NCBI RefSeq assembly: GCF_001865015.1
Contig: NZ_MJGV01000057.1
Coordinates: forward strand, 1 to 48,821
DNA length: 48,821 nucleotides
From: Curtobacterium sp. MMLR14_010
Lineage (GTDB): Bacteria > Actinomycetota > Actinomycetes > Actinomycetales > Microbacteriaceae
Reading direction: 5' to 3'
Both the position numbers and the translations under genes were made by a program. Within the stretch, counting starts at the first letter, position 1, and each line of letters starts with the position of its first letter. Below are positions 18,542-26,979 of the stretch, piece after piece. The notes below the pieces were generated by a model. That model worked only from the letters and a program-made list of their open reading frames with translations, ran no database searches and had not been told where the DNA came from.

Positions 18542-20127
18542 CCGACCAGACCACCACCGCCACCACCGCGACGACGACCGCGGGCATCGCGCCCCGGATG
18601 ACCGCGCCGAGCCCCATCGCCCCGCTGCTCGCCGTCGACGGCTACAAGCACTCGCACCGGCAGGTCTACCCCGAGGGCACGACCCGCATCCTGATCAACT
18701 GGACGAACCGCTCGAACGCGCACATGCCCGAGTCGACCCACGCCGTCGTCTTCGGACTGCAGGCCTTCATCCAGCGCACGCTCGTCGAGTCCTGGGCGCC
18801 GTTCTTCACAGCGGACGAGGACCTCGTCTGCGAGCTGTTCGAGCAGGCGCTGCAGGGGTACTTCGGCCCGAACCACATCGGCGTCGACCACGTCCGCGCC
18901 CTGCACCGGCTCGGGTACCTGCCGCTCGCGATCCGGGCGCTCCCCGAGGGCACCCTCGCCCCGATCGGCGTCGCGACCCTGACCGTCGAGAACACCGTGG
19001 ACGAGTTCTTCTGGCTGCCGAACTACATCGAGACCGCGCTGTCGGCGTCGATCTGGCACCCGTCCACCGTCGCCACGAAGGCGCTCGAGTACCGCGACCT
19101 GATGGAGGACTGGGCAGCCCGCACCGGCGCCGTCCCCGAGGGCATCGACTTCGCGGCGCACGACTTCTCGTTCCGCGGGCAGTCGAGCATCGAGTCCGCT
19201 GCCGCCGGCGGCGCCGGACACCTGCTGTCGTTCCTCGGCACCGACTCGATGCCGACGCTCGACTTCGTGGACCGGTACTACCCGGGCGAGAACGGGATGG
19301 TCGCCGCGAGCGTCCCCGCCACCGAGCACAGCGTGATGTGCGTGCGCGGGGCCGAGGGCGAGCTCGCGACCTTCGCACAGATCCTCGACGTCTACCCGAC
19401 GGGCATCGTCTCGGCAGTCAGCGACGGCTTCGACCTGTTCAAGGTCCTCACCGAGACGCTCCCCCAGCTCAAGGACCGCATCACGGCCCGCGACGGCAAG
19501 CTCGTCATCCGCCCGGACTCCGGCGACCCGGTCGACATCGTCACCGGCACCGTGCACGACGTCGACGAGGCCGCCCTGACCGACCCGGCGCGCAGCCACG
19601 AGGAGAAGGGCGTCGTCGAGCTGCTCGACGAGCTGTTCGGTCACACCGTCAACGCGCAGGGCTTCAAGGTCCTCGACCAGCACATCGGTGTCATCTACGG
19701 CGACAGCATCACCCTCGACCGAGCCCGCCGCATCTACGAACGCCTGGCCGCCAAGGGCTACTCGAGCGACAACATCGTGCTCGGCATCGGGTCGTACACG
19801 TACCAGTACATGACCCGCGACAACCTCGGCAGCGCGGTCAAGGCGACCTGGGCCCTGGTGGACGGCGAACCCGTCGACATCCAGAAGGACCCGAAGACCG
19901 GCAGCGGCAAGAAGAGCGCGAAGGGCCGCATCGCCCTGCACCGCGACGAGACCGGCGAGATCCGCCAGACCGACCAGGCGAGCGCCGCGGACGAGGACAC
20001 GAGCCTCCTGCAGCCCGTCTGGGTCGACGGCCGGTTCCTCGTGCACCAGTCGTTCGCGGACGTCCGGGCGACGCTCCGGCGCGAGCGCACGGAGCGCGCG
20101 GCACGACGGGCGGCGGCGTCGGCGTGA
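18538..20127 (+). CDS. nadV: Nicotinamide phosphoribosyltransferase family protein (NAMPT/NadV-like)
   Basis: 529 residues. Family motifs: DGYKHSHRQVYPEGT near the N-terminus, NYIETALSASIWHPST, SVPATEHSVM, SDGFDLFK near 294, RPDSGDP near 323 and GSYTYQYMTRDNLG near 417-430. A canonical enzyme joins nicotinamide and PRPP to give NMN, recycling NAD breakdown product. The C-terminal tail is basic and Ala/Arg-rich. It is translationally coupled by 4-base overlaps to the Prs-like gene upstream and nrtR downstream. In the alternative view (see findings) it could use ADP-ribose pyrophosphate and make NAD directly, like phage Namat. No NMN adenylyltransferase gene is in the window. Confidence 0.9.
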   Translation: MTDQTTTATTATTTAGIAPRMTAPSPIAPLLAVDGYKHSHRQVYPEGTTRILINWTNRSNAHMPESTHAVVFGLQAFIQRTLVESWAPFFTADEDLVCELFEQALQGYFGPNHIGVDHVRALHRLGYLPLAIRALPEGTLAPIGVATLTVENTVDEFFWLPNYIETALSASIWHPSTVATKALEYRDLMEDWAARTGAVPEGIDFAAHDFSFRGQSSIESAAAGGAGHLLSFLGTDSMPTLDFVDRYYPGENGMVAASVPATEHSVMCVRGAEGELATFAQILDVYPTGIVSAVSDGFDLFKVLTETLPQLKDRITARDGKLVIRPDSGDPVDIVTGTVHDVDEAALTDPARSHEEKGVVELLDELFGHTVNAQGFKVLDQHIGVIYGDSITLDRARRIYERLAAKGYSSDNIVLGIGSYTYQYMTRDNLGSAVKATWALVDGEPVDIQKDPKTGSGKKSAKGRIALHRDETGEIRQTDQASAADEDTSLLQPVWVDGRFLVHQSFADVRATLRRERTERAARRAAASA

Positions 20128-20843
20128 CCGACCCGTCGGCGACCCGCGACCAGCCGCTCATCGCGATCGACGTCGTCCCGATGTCGTTCACGACGGGCGG
20201 CGGGCTGCGGGTCGCCACCGCGCGTCGGCTGTACGACCCGTACGCCGGCCAGGAGGCTCTCCCCGGCGTGCTCCTGCAGCCCACGGAACTCCTGGTGGAC
20301 GGAGCACGGCGCGCACTCGAGACCAAGACCGGGATCGGCCGGCCGGCGGTCCGGCACCTCGCGCAGATCGGGGCGTTCGACGGACCCGACCGCGACCCGC
20401 GCAGTGCGGCGATCAGCATCGCGTTCGTCGCCGTGGTGGACGTCGCGGACGCCTCGGATGTCTCGGGCGTCTCGGGTGCCGACGCGACGGTGCCGCGCGG
20501 GGCGACCGGCGGCCCTGCCGGTGACCCCTCGCCGGTCTGGCGCGACCCCACCGGGGGTGAGCCGAGCCTCCCGTTCGACCACGACCGGATCATCCGGGCC
20601 GCCGTCGACGACGTGCGCACCCGGCTGTGGCGCGACCTGCCGCTGACCCGCGCACTCCTGGGGCCGCGGTTCACGACGGCGGACGCGTCCCGGCTGCAGG
20701 CAGCGCTGTACGGCGCCGCCCCGGACCCCGGCAACCTCAACCGGGCGCTGCGGACGAACCCGGCGCTCGAGCGTGTGCCGGAACCGTCGGCGACCGGCGC
20801 TCGCGGCGGACGTCCCCCGGCCGTCTGGACGTGGACGACCTGA
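20124..20843 (+). CDS. nrtR: NrtR-type transcriptional regulator of NAD metabolism
   Basis: 239 residues from GTG at 20124, overlapping the previous stop (GTGA). The N-terminal Nudix-fold domain has a degraded Nudix box (ELLVDGARRALETKTGI instead of the REUxEE pattern) and the NrtR signature DRDPRSAAISIAFVAVV, so it probably binds but does not cut ADP-ribose compounds. The C-terminal winged helix has FDHDRIIRAAVDDVRTRL, LLGPRFTTADASRLQAALYG, DPGNLNRALR and GRPPAVW. NrtR proteins repress NAD genes and are released by ADP-ribose or related ligands. An unusual ~40-residue Gly/Ala/Ser/Asp-rich linker joins the domains and its DNA contains a GAGCCTCCCG repeat fragment. Confidence 0.88.
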   Translation: MTDPSATRDQPLIAIDVVPMSFTTGGGLRVATARRLYDPYAGQEALPGVLLQPTELLVDGARRALETKTGIGRPAVRHLAQIGAFDGPDRDPRSAAISIAFVAVVDVADASDVSGVSGADATVPRGATGGPAGDPSPVWRDPTGGEPSLPFDHDRIIRAAVDDVRTRLWRDLPLTRALLGPRFTTADASRLQAALYGAAPDPGNLNRALRTNPALERVPEPSATGARGGRPPAVWTWTT

Positions 20844-20861
20844 CGCGGGTTGGCTGGGGAC

Positions 20862-21494
20862 ATGGCCTCTGCTCCGCTCTCCGGTGACACCTCGTTCTCG
20901 TTCCCCGAGTTCGACGACCCGCCCGCCTCGCCCTTCGACGTCGCCCGCGCGTGGCTCGCCGGCGCCGAGGAGGACGACGTCGCCGAACCGCTCTCGATGA
21001 CCCTGGCGACCGCAGCCGACGGGATCGTCACCGCCAGGACCGTCGACGTGAAGACGATCGACGACCGCGGGCTGCTGTTCGGGACCTCGACCGAGAGCCC
21101 CAAGGGCCGCCAGCTCGCCGCGAACCCCGCCGCCGCGCTCCAGGTCTACTGGCGCGAGACGATGCAGCAGCTCCGCTTCGAGGGGGTCGTCGTGCGCCTG
21201 TCGGACGCCGAGTCCGACGAGCTCTTCGCCGCCCGCTCGCCGAAGTCCCGCGCGGCGACCGCCGTGGCCGCGCAGTCCGCACCGCTCGAGGGCACCGTGC
21301 AGGACCTCATCGACGACGCGAACGCCCTGCTCGAGGACGCCGGCGACGACGTCCCGCGGCCGGAGTCCTGGGCGGCATGGCGCCTCGAGCCGGTGTCGGT
21401 GGAGTTCTGGCACGGCAGCCGGGACCGGATGCACCGCCGGCTGCAGTACCGGTCGACGGACGAGGGGTGGACGTCGAGCGTGCTGCAGCCCTGA
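20862..21494 (+). CDS. Pyridoxamine 5'-phosphate oxidase family protein (PdxH-like)
   Basis: 210 residues from ATG at 20862 with GGGGA just upstream; a TTG at 20850 is an alternative. The FMN-binding split-barrel has LSMTLATAADGIVTARTVDVKTID, SPKGRQLAANPAAALQVYW and LRFEGVVVRLSDAESDELFAAR. The C-terminal PNPOx dimerisation region contains EPVSVEFWHGSRDRMHRRLQY, where the canonical substrate-binding RLHDR reads RMHRR. It may oxidise PNP/PMP to PLP or be a PhzG-type relative. It begins 18 bases after nrtR and is probably part of that operon, although the ribosome site allows separate expression. Confidence 0.85.
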   Translation: MASAPLSGDTSFSFPEFDDPPASPFDVARAWLAGAEEDDVAEPLSMTLATAADGIVTARTVDVKTIDDRGLLFGTSTESPKGRQLAANPAAALQVYWRETMQQLRFEGVVVRLSDAESDELFAARSPKSRAATAVAAQSAPLEGTVQDLIDDANALLEDAGDDVPRPESWAAWRLEPVSVEFWHGSRDRMHRRLQYRSTDEGWTSSVLQP

Positions 21495-21533
21495 CACGGG
21501 TGCGGCGTGCGGCGTCCGTCGTGCGGCGTCCGT

Positions 21534-21582
21534 CGTCTGTCGTCTGTCGTCCGTCCTCCGTCGTCCGTCGTCCGTCGTCCGT
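21534..21582. repeat. Heptanucleotide tandem array (CGTCCGT)n
   Basis: Seven consecutive 7-base units: CGTCTGT twice, CGTCCGT, CCTCCGT, then CGTCCGT three times. Irregular GCGGCGTCCGTCGT copies precede it from about 21500. It fills most of the 180-base gap between the PNPOx-like gene and the aquaporin gene. Confidence 0.85.
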
Positions 21583-21675
21583 CGGAAGGCGCGTTCTGCG
21601 GACAGAACGGGACCGCGATGGTTCTCTGAGTGGACCACAGCAGGCGCGCATCGCCTGCCCACCCCGAGGAGCACC

Positions 21676-22461
21676 ATGCGTGACGACCGCGACGTCGACG
21701 ACTCCACCTCCGAGCAGCGCGAGGAGGACGCGGCCGCACGCCCCACCCTGCAGCTCTACGGCGCCGAGTTCTTCGGCACCTTCCTGCTCGTCTTCGGCGG
21801 AGTCGGCACCGCACTCTTCGCCTCGGCGTTCCCCGACGCCGACAACGCCCTCGGCGTCGGGTACCTCGGTGTCGCGCTCGCGTTCGGCCTGACGCTCGTC
21901 GCCGGCATCAGCGCTGTCGGGCACATCTCCGGTGGCCACTTCAACCCGGCGGTGACGCTCGGGCTGTGGGTCGCGGGCCGCACCGACGCCAAGCACCTGG
22001 TCGGGTACTGGGTGTCGCAGGTCCTCGGCGGGGTCGTGGCGACGAGCATCCTGGCGGCTGTCCTCGCCGGCAAGCCCGGTGCCTTCTCCGCCGCACGGGA
22101 CAGCGGCTTCGCCTCGAACGGCTTCGGCTCCGCGTCCCCCGGCGGCTACGGGCTGTGGTCCGTCCTGCTCATCGAGGTCGTGCTGACGGCGGTGTTCCTC
22201 GGGGTCATCCTCTCCGTGACCGCGAAGCCGGAGTACCGCGCGCTCGCCCCGGTCGCGATCGGCCTGACGCTGACGCTGATCCACCTCATCTCGATCCCCG
22301 TCAGCAACACGTCGGTGAACCCGGCACGCTCGATCGCCGCCGCGGTCTACGGCGGCGGGGAACCGCTCGGGCAGCTGTGGCTGTTCATCGTCGCGCCGCT
22401 CGTGGGTGCCGCGATCGCCGGGCTCGTCGTGCGGTTCGGCAGCGGGCGCGCGGTCCGGTAG
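21676..22461 (+). CDS. Aquaporin / glycerol-facilitator family channel (AqpZ-like)
   Basis: 261 residues with six membrane helices and both half-helix NPA motifs: HISGGHFNPAVTLG near residue 90 and TSVNPARSIAAA near 215. The opening AEFFGTFLLVFGGVGTALFA is typical of AqpZ-type water channels. The N-terminus is a charged cytoplasmic extension of ~25 residues. ATG has GAGGAG six bases upstream. The last six codons and stop lie inside a 19-bp tandem repeat that continues downstream. The gene converges on pcrA. Confidence 0.92.
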   Translation: MRDDRDVDDSTSEQREEDAAARPTLQLYGAEFFGTFLLVFGGVGTALFASAFPDADNALGVGYLGVALAFGLTLVAGISAVGHISGGHFNPAVTLGLWVAGRTDAKHLVGYWVSQVLGGVVATSILAAVLAGKPGAFSAARDSGFASNGFGSASPGGYGLWSVLLIEVVLTAVFLGVILSVTAKPEYRALAPVAIGLTLTLIHLISIPVSNTSVNPARSIAAAVYGGGEPLGQLWLFIVAPLVGAAIAGLVVRFGSGRAVR

Positions 22462-22490
22462 CGGGCGCGCGGTGCGGTAGCTGGCGCGCG
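22441..22490. repeat. 19-bp tandem repeat spanning the aquaporin stop codon
   Basis: AGCGGGCGCGCGGTCCGGT (22441-22459) is followed directly by a copy with one change (22460-22478) and then a partial third copy. The TAG stop lies at the first junction (22459-22461). Confidence 0.75.
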
Positions 22491-22560
22491 ATCGCTTCGG
22501 GTCGCGTCGCGGCACCGCCGTCGCCGTCGCCGCTCGTCCCCGGCGGTTCCGACCGGACTC

Positions 22561-22620
22561 GCGCAACCGGAATCGGCTCGCGCCGCGGATGTCCGTGGCG
22601 CGAGCCGACTTCCGTTGTGC
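22561..22620. terminator. Long inverted repeat between convergent aquaporin and pcrA genes
   Basis: Left arm 22561-22588 and right arm 22593-22620 match at 23 of 28 positions, with the uninterrupted core TCGGCTCGCGCC / GGCGCGAGCCGA and a 4-nt loop. It lies between two gene ends (22461 and 22704) and probably terminates transcription from both sides. Confidence 0.65.
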
Positions 22621-22703
22621 GGCGCCAGGACGCACCACCGCGCATGAGCGCACACGCGACACACGACCGACAACCGACGACCACGGCCCGCGCGGATGGT
22701 GCG

Positions 22704-25160
22704 CTAGAGCTTCTCGATCGGGGCGATCTTGATGAGGAGCTTCTTGCGCCCGGCGGCATCAAACGTGATCTCGGCGATGCGCTTGGCGCCCTGGCCCGAC
22801 ACCGCTCCGACGGTGCCCTCGCCGAAGTCGACGTGCTTGATGCGGTCGCCCGCAGCCAGCTCCATGTCGCCGTTGTCGCGGACCTGCCCGGAAACCCGGT
22901 TCGCCCACTCGGTCTTCGGGCGGGTCTTCGCCGCCGCGGCCGCGCGGTCGTAGGAGCCGCTGCCCCAGCCGCCGCCCCCGCGGTACCCACCGCCGCCGGC
23001 GCCTCCGCCGCCACCACTGAAGCCGCCGTCACGCTTGGCGTTGAGGGCACGCGGCTGCGTCCCGCCGCGGCTGTTCGCCATGCCGGGTGACTGCTTCCAC
23101 TCGATGAGCCCCTCGGGGATCTCCTGCAGGAACCGGGAGGGCATCGCCACGTTCACGTCGCCGAACTGCGCACGGGTCATCGCGAGCGACAGGAACAGCG
23201 ACTTCTTGGCGCGGGTGATGCCGACGTAGAACAACCGGCGTTCCTCGGCCGGTCCGCCGGGCTCGTTCGCGGACATCCGGTGCGGCAGCAGGTCCTCTTC
23301 GATGCCGGTCAGGAAGACGGCGTCGTACTCCAGGCCCTTCGCGGTGTGCAGCGTCATCAGGGACACCGTGCCGGAGGAGTCGTCGAGCTCGTCCGCCGCG
23401 GCGACCAGGGAGACCTCGGTCAGGAAGTCGCTCAGCGTGCCGTCCGGGTTGTTCTTCTGGAACTCGCGGGTCACGGCGACGAGCTCGTCGATGTTGTCCG
23501 CACGGGCGGAGTCCTGCGCGTCCGGCGACTTCCGGAGCTGCTCGAGGAGCCCGGAGCCGTCCATCAGCTGGGTGAGGGTGTCGACGACGGGCTGCTCGGT
23601 GGCCTTCGCGGAGACCTCGTCGAGGAGCGCCGCGAACGCCGTGATCGCGTTCCGCACCTTCGGCCCGAACCCGAGCTCGTCCGCGTGCCGGAGGGACTCG
23701 CGCATCGTCACGTCGTGGTCGTCGGCGTAGCGCTGCAGCGTGGTCTCGGTCACGGACCCGATCCCGCGCTTCGGCACGTTGAGCACGCGGCGGAGCGCCA
23801 GCGGGTCGGCGGGGTTGGCGACGGTGATCAGGTACGCCATCGCGTCCTTGATCTCCGCACGCTCGTAGAACTTCGTGCCGCCCAGCACCCGGTACGGGAT
23901 CGCCGCACGGATGAAGATCTCCTCCAGCGCACGGGTCTGCGAGTTCGTGCGGTAGAACACCGCCATGTCGCGGTAGTCCGTGCCGTCCTCGTGCAGGCGC
24001 TGGATCTCGTCGGCGACGAACTGGGCCTCGTCGTGCCCGGTGTAGCCCGTGAACCCGACGATCTTGTCGCCGGCGCCGACCTCGGTGAACAGGTTCTTCA
24101 CCTGGCGGTCGAAGTTGTTCGCGATGACGGCGTTGGCGGCGTCGAGGATGTTCTGGGTCGAGCGGTAGTTCTGCTCGAGCAGGATGACCTTCGAGTTCGG
24201 GAAGTCCCGCTCGAACTCGACGATGTTGCGGATGTCCGCCCCGCGGAACGCGTAGATCGACTGGTCGGAGTCACCGACGACGGTCAGGGACGCCCCGGCG
24301 ATCGAGCCGTCGGTCTCGCGCATCCTGGCGACGTGCTGGCCCTCGTCCTCGAGCCGGTCGACCTGCTCCACCGGGACCGGCCGGGTGAGCTCGCGGATCA
24401 GGGAGTACTGCGCGTGGTTGGTGTCCTGGTACTCGTCGACCAGGATGAAGCGGAACCGGCGCTGGTAGAGCGCGGCGACCTCGGGGAACGCCCGGAACAG
24501 GAACACCGTCTGCCCGATGAGGTCGTCGAAGTCGAAGGCGTTCGCGCGCCGCAGGTCGTTCGTGTACCGACGGAAGACCTCGGTGAACATGACCTCCTGC
24601 GGGTCGTTCGCGTTGATGTTCCGTGCGTACGAGTCGACGTCCTGCAGCTCGTTCTTGAGCTTCGAGATCTTCGACGCCGCCGCCCCCACGGTCAGCCCGA
24701 GGGTGTCGGCTTCGAGGTCCTTGATGATCCGCTTGAGCAGGGCCCGCGAGTCGGCGGAGTCGTAGATCGTGAACGACTGCGGGAACCCGAACCGCTCGGC
24801 TTCACGCCGCAGGATCCGCACGCAGGCGGAGTGGAACGTGGAGATCCACATGCCCTCTGACGCCTGCCCGACGAGCGCACGCACGCGCTCGCGCATCTCG
24901 GCGGCGGCCTTGTTCGTGAACGTGATCGCGAGGATCTGCGATGGCCAGGCCTCGCGGTTCGCCAGCAGCAGCGCGATGCGCCGCGTGAGCACGCTCGTCT
25001 TGCCGGAACCGGCTCCGGCGACGATGAGCAGCGATTCGCCGCGGTACTCGACCGCTTCCTTCTGCTGGGGGTTCAGACCGGCGGTGAACGGGTCTTCGTA
25101 GGCGCGGGCCCCGGCGCCCGGCTCGGGCGTCGAGTCGAATGGGTCGAGCACGATCGTCAT
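22704..25160 (-). CDS. pcrA: UvrD/PcrA-type ATP-dependent DNA helicase
   Basis: 818 residues, superfamily 1A helicase for repair and removal of proteins from DNA. Motifs: Q-motif LNPQQKEAV, Walker A AGAGSGKT near 52, TFTNKAAAEMRER, DEYQDTN near 241, GDSDQSIYAFRGA, EQNYRS, HTAKGLEYDAVFL and VGITRAKK. The C-terminus has a Gly-rich linker (GGGGGAGGGGYRGGGG-like) leading to a Tudor-like module: GDRIKHVDFGEGTV ... KKLLIKIAPIEKL, which in PcrA contacts RNA polymerase. An insertion with EDEGQHVARMRETDG lies between motifs II and III. Predicted promoter GTGACG-18-TAGACT would start transcription about four bases before the ATG. Confidence 0.96.
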   Translation of the reverse strand: MTIVLDPFDSTPEPGAGARAYEDPFTAGLNPQQKEAVEYRGESLLIVAGAGSGKTSVLTRRIALLLANREAWPSQILAITFTNKAAAEMRERVRALVGQASEGMWISTFHSACVRILRREAERFGFPQSFTIYDSADSRALLKRIIKDLEADTLGLTVGAAASKISKLKNELQDVDSYARNINANDPQEVMFTEVFRRYTNDLRRANAFDFDDLIGQTVFLFRAFPEVAALYQRRFRFILVDEYQDTNHAQYSLIRELTRPVPVEQVDRLEDEGQHVARMRETDGSIAGASLTVVGDSDQSIYAFRGADIRNIVEFERDFPNSKVILLEQNYRSTQNILDAANAVIANNFDRQVKNLFTEVGAGDKIVGFTGYTGHDEAQFVADEIQRLHEDGTDYRDMAVFYRTNSQTRALEEIFIRAAIPYRVLGGTKFYERAEIKDAMAYLITVANPADPLALRRVLNVPKRGIGSVTETTLQRYADDHDVTMRESLRHADELGFGPKVRNAITAFAALLDEVSAKATEQPVVDTLTQLMDGSGLLEQLRKSPDAQDSARADNIDELVAVTREFQKNNPDGTLSDFLTEVSLVAAADELDDSSGTVSLMTLHTAKGLEYDAVFLTGIEEDLLPHRMSANEPGGPAEERRLFYVGITRAKKSLFLSLAMTRAQFGDVNVAMPSRFLQEIPEGLIEWKQSPGMANSRGGTQPRALNAKRDGGFSGGGGGAGGGGYRGGGGWGSGSYDRAAAAAKTRPKTEWANRVSGQVRDNGDMELAAGDRIKHVDFGEGTVGAVSGQGAKRIAEITFDAAGRKKLLIKIAPIEKL

Positions 25161-25170
25161 GTCCGGGACA

Positions 25171-25200
25171 GTCTAGGCGCGGCCCCCGACAGCCGTCACC
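25171..25200 (-). promoter_or_regulatory. Predicted pcrA promoter
   Basis: On the minus strand GTGACG (25195-25200), an 18-base spacer and TAGACT (25171-25176). The start codon at 25160 is 10 bases past the -10, so the leader would be only a few bases. Confidence 0.45.
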
Positions 25201-25227
25201 GGGGCCCGGTACCGGCGACACGACCGA

Positions 25228-25242
25228 CGGGAGGCTCGGCGC
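25228..25242. repeat. Half-copy of the GGGAGGCTCGG repeat
   Basis: CGGGAGGCTCGGCGC matches the left arm of the palindromes at 11780 and 16847, but the right arm is absent. It lies in the intergenic space between pcrA and the gene at 25314. Confidence 0.5.
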
Positions 25243-25313
25243 GGCCCCGTCCCGCCGGCTCGGCCCGGCATGATGAGCGGAGGACGTCGGGGCCGGACGA
25301 AGGGGGGACGCGG

Positions 25314-25844
25314 ATGACACGCATCGGGACCGCTGCGCGGATCGGGGGCGCGATCCTCGCAGCTGCGGCGATGATCGGGTCCGTCGGATCCGGGTGGCCG
25401 ATCCACGCCGAGGGTGCGTTGCAGCACCTCGACGGCGGCGGCCAGGACGCGTTCGGCTGTGTCTCGCGCCACCGCGACTTCGGCGTCGGCATCCAGCTCG
25501 ACGGGACCGAGCACCCGATCACCGAGCCCGTGCGGATCGACGCCGTCGAGGTCGCCGACCACGACGGCGTCCGCGTGGTCGAGACCGTGCTGGTGCGGTT
25601 CCCGGCGGGCGCCGGTCGGATCGGCTCCACCGACTTCCCGCTGTCCCGTGAGCGCTGGCCGGACGTGGAGCCGGCCGCGGGCGCCCTGGTCCGCCCGGGC
25701 GAGCACGCCGACCTCGTGGTGCACGTCCGCCGCACGAGCGCCGAGGGTGGGTCCGCGAGCGGCATCAGCGTCGTCTACAGCCAGGGCGCGACGCGGTGGC
25801 GCGTGGACACCCACACCACGGTCGGCATCCACGGCCGCTGCTGA
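25314..25844 (+). CDS. Small secreted or membrane-anchored protein, paralogue of the gene at 28272
   Basis: 176 residues; ATG has a GGGGGGA site nine bases upstream. The N-terminal ~25 residues form a signal or anchor (RIGGAILAAAAMIGSVG). The rest is soluble, with DAFGCVSRHRDFGVGIQLDG near 45, PVRIDAVEVADHDGVRVVE, a Pro-rich middle, and VRPGEHADLVVHVRRTSAEGG followed by VVYSQGATRWRVDTHTTVGIHGRC. Two Cys, one near each end of the domain, could pair. The gene at 28272 has the same plan and matching blocks, so the two are paralogues. I do not recognise a characterised family. It converges on the GDPD gene. Confidence 0.8.
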   Translation: MTRIGTAARIGGAILAAAAMIGSVGSGWPIHAEGALQHLDGGGQDAFGCVSRHRDFGVGIQLDGTEHPITEPVRIDAVEVADHDGVRVVETVLVRFPAGAGRIGSTDFPLSRERWPDVEPAAGALVRPGEHADLVVHVRRTSAEGGSASGISVVYSQGATRWRVDTHTTVGIHGRC

Positions 25845-25871
25845 CCCGCCCAGCGCGTCGGGCGTCAGGCG

Positions 25872-26900
25872 TCAGGCGGTGGTCTCCGTCGAGCGACCCG
25901 CCACCAGCGCCCGCGCCCGGACGGCGAGGTCCGTGTGGTCGGCGAACACCCCGTCGACCCCCGTGCGGATGACCGACGTGAACCACCGCTCCCAGTCCCC
26001 GAGGCCGGCGACCTCGCCCCCTCGACGCAGCGGCGCGGGGAGGAACCGGTTCTCTGGCCGCAGGGTCCACGTGAAGACCTGCAGCCCGGCGGCATGCGCC
26101 CGCTCCACGACGTCCGACCGGACGGGCCGTGGGTCGTCGAGCGCCACCGCGTCCACCCCGGCCATCAGCGTCCGGAGGTCCACGCTGATCCCGCTGAACT
26201 GCTCGGCAAGCGCCCGGAGCGCGACGTCCGTGCGCTCGTCCGCGAAGGTGGGAGCCGTCGACCCGTGGACGGCGATCTCGTCTGCGGCGCTGCCACGAGC
26301 CTCCTGGAGGTAGACGAGCCGACCACCGACGCCCCGCGAGCCGAGCTCGCGCAGGACGGTCTTCTCGAAGCTCTCGACCGTGAGCCGGTCGTCACCGCGC
26401 CACCCGGTCGCGGCGAGCGCGTCGCCGACCAGCGACGCCATCGGCAGCCCGGCCTGCTCGAAGTACGTGGCGTGCTTCACCTCGGCGACCAGGCCGACCG
26501 GACGAGGGGCGTCGTCCAACAGGGTGAGGAGGTCCTCCAGTCGGAGGATGGTGTCCTCCCCGTCGTGCGCTGCCGAGCCCGGGCGGAGCTCCGGCAGGCG
26601 CTCCCGGGTGCGGAAGGTGCGGAGCTCGTCCCAGGTGAAGTCCTCGGTGAACCAGCCGGTCAGCCGGCTCCCCTCGACCGTCTTGGTCGTCCGACGGTCG
26701 GCGAACTCGGGGTGTGCGGCGACGTCGGTCGTGCCCGAGATCTCGTTCTCGTGCCGGAGCACCAGGACGCCGTCCTTCGTGGGAACGAGGTCCGGCTCGA
26801 TGGCGTCGGCGCCGAGCTCGATCGCGAGTTCGTACGCACTCCGCGAGTGCTCGGGCCGGTACCCGGAGGCACCTCGGTGGGCGATCACCGTCGTGGTCAT
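25872..26900 (-). CDS. Glycerophosphodiester phosphodiesterase family protein
   Basis: 342 residues from ATG at 26900. TIM-barrel GDPD motifs: AHRGASGYRPEHSRSAY at the N-terminus, GADAIEPDLVPTKDGVLVLRHE with the metal-binding Glu/Asp and second His, and later AEVKH and FTWTLRPEN. It hydrolyses glycerophosphodiesters to glycerol-3-phosphate and an alcohol; glpD in the same window could use the product. There is no signal peptide, so it is probably cytoplasmic. TATGGT lies seven bases before this ATG and overlaps the in-frame ATG at 26912, favouring a leaderless start at 26900. It lies between two related secreted-protein genes. Confidence 0.9.
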   Translation of the reverse strand: MTTTVIAHRGASGYRPEHSRSAYELAIELGADAIEPDLVPTKDGVLVLRHENEISGTTDVAAHPEFADRRTTKTVEGSRLTGWFTEDFTWDELRTFRTRERLPELRPGSAAHDGEDTILRLEDLLTLLDDAPRPVGLVAEVKHATYFEQAGLPMASLVGDALAATGWRGDDRLTVESFEKTVLRELGSRGVGGRLVYLQEARGSAADEIAVHGSTAPTFADERTDVALRALAEQFSGISVDLRTLMAGVDAVALDDPRPVRSDVVERAHAAGLQVFTWTLRPENRFLPAPLRRGGEVAGLGDWERWFTSVIRTGVDGVFADHTDLAVRARALVAGRSTETTA

Positions 26901-26979
26901 GCTCCCGACCATACGGGCCCACGGTTTCCACGTCGTGGACAGAGACCGACGCGATCGGTCCCCAGCTCGTATCTGACCG

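Noticed and set aside
21500..21590. CRISPR-like array
   Set aside because: The 7-base units are contiguous with no spacers; it is a simple tandem repeat.
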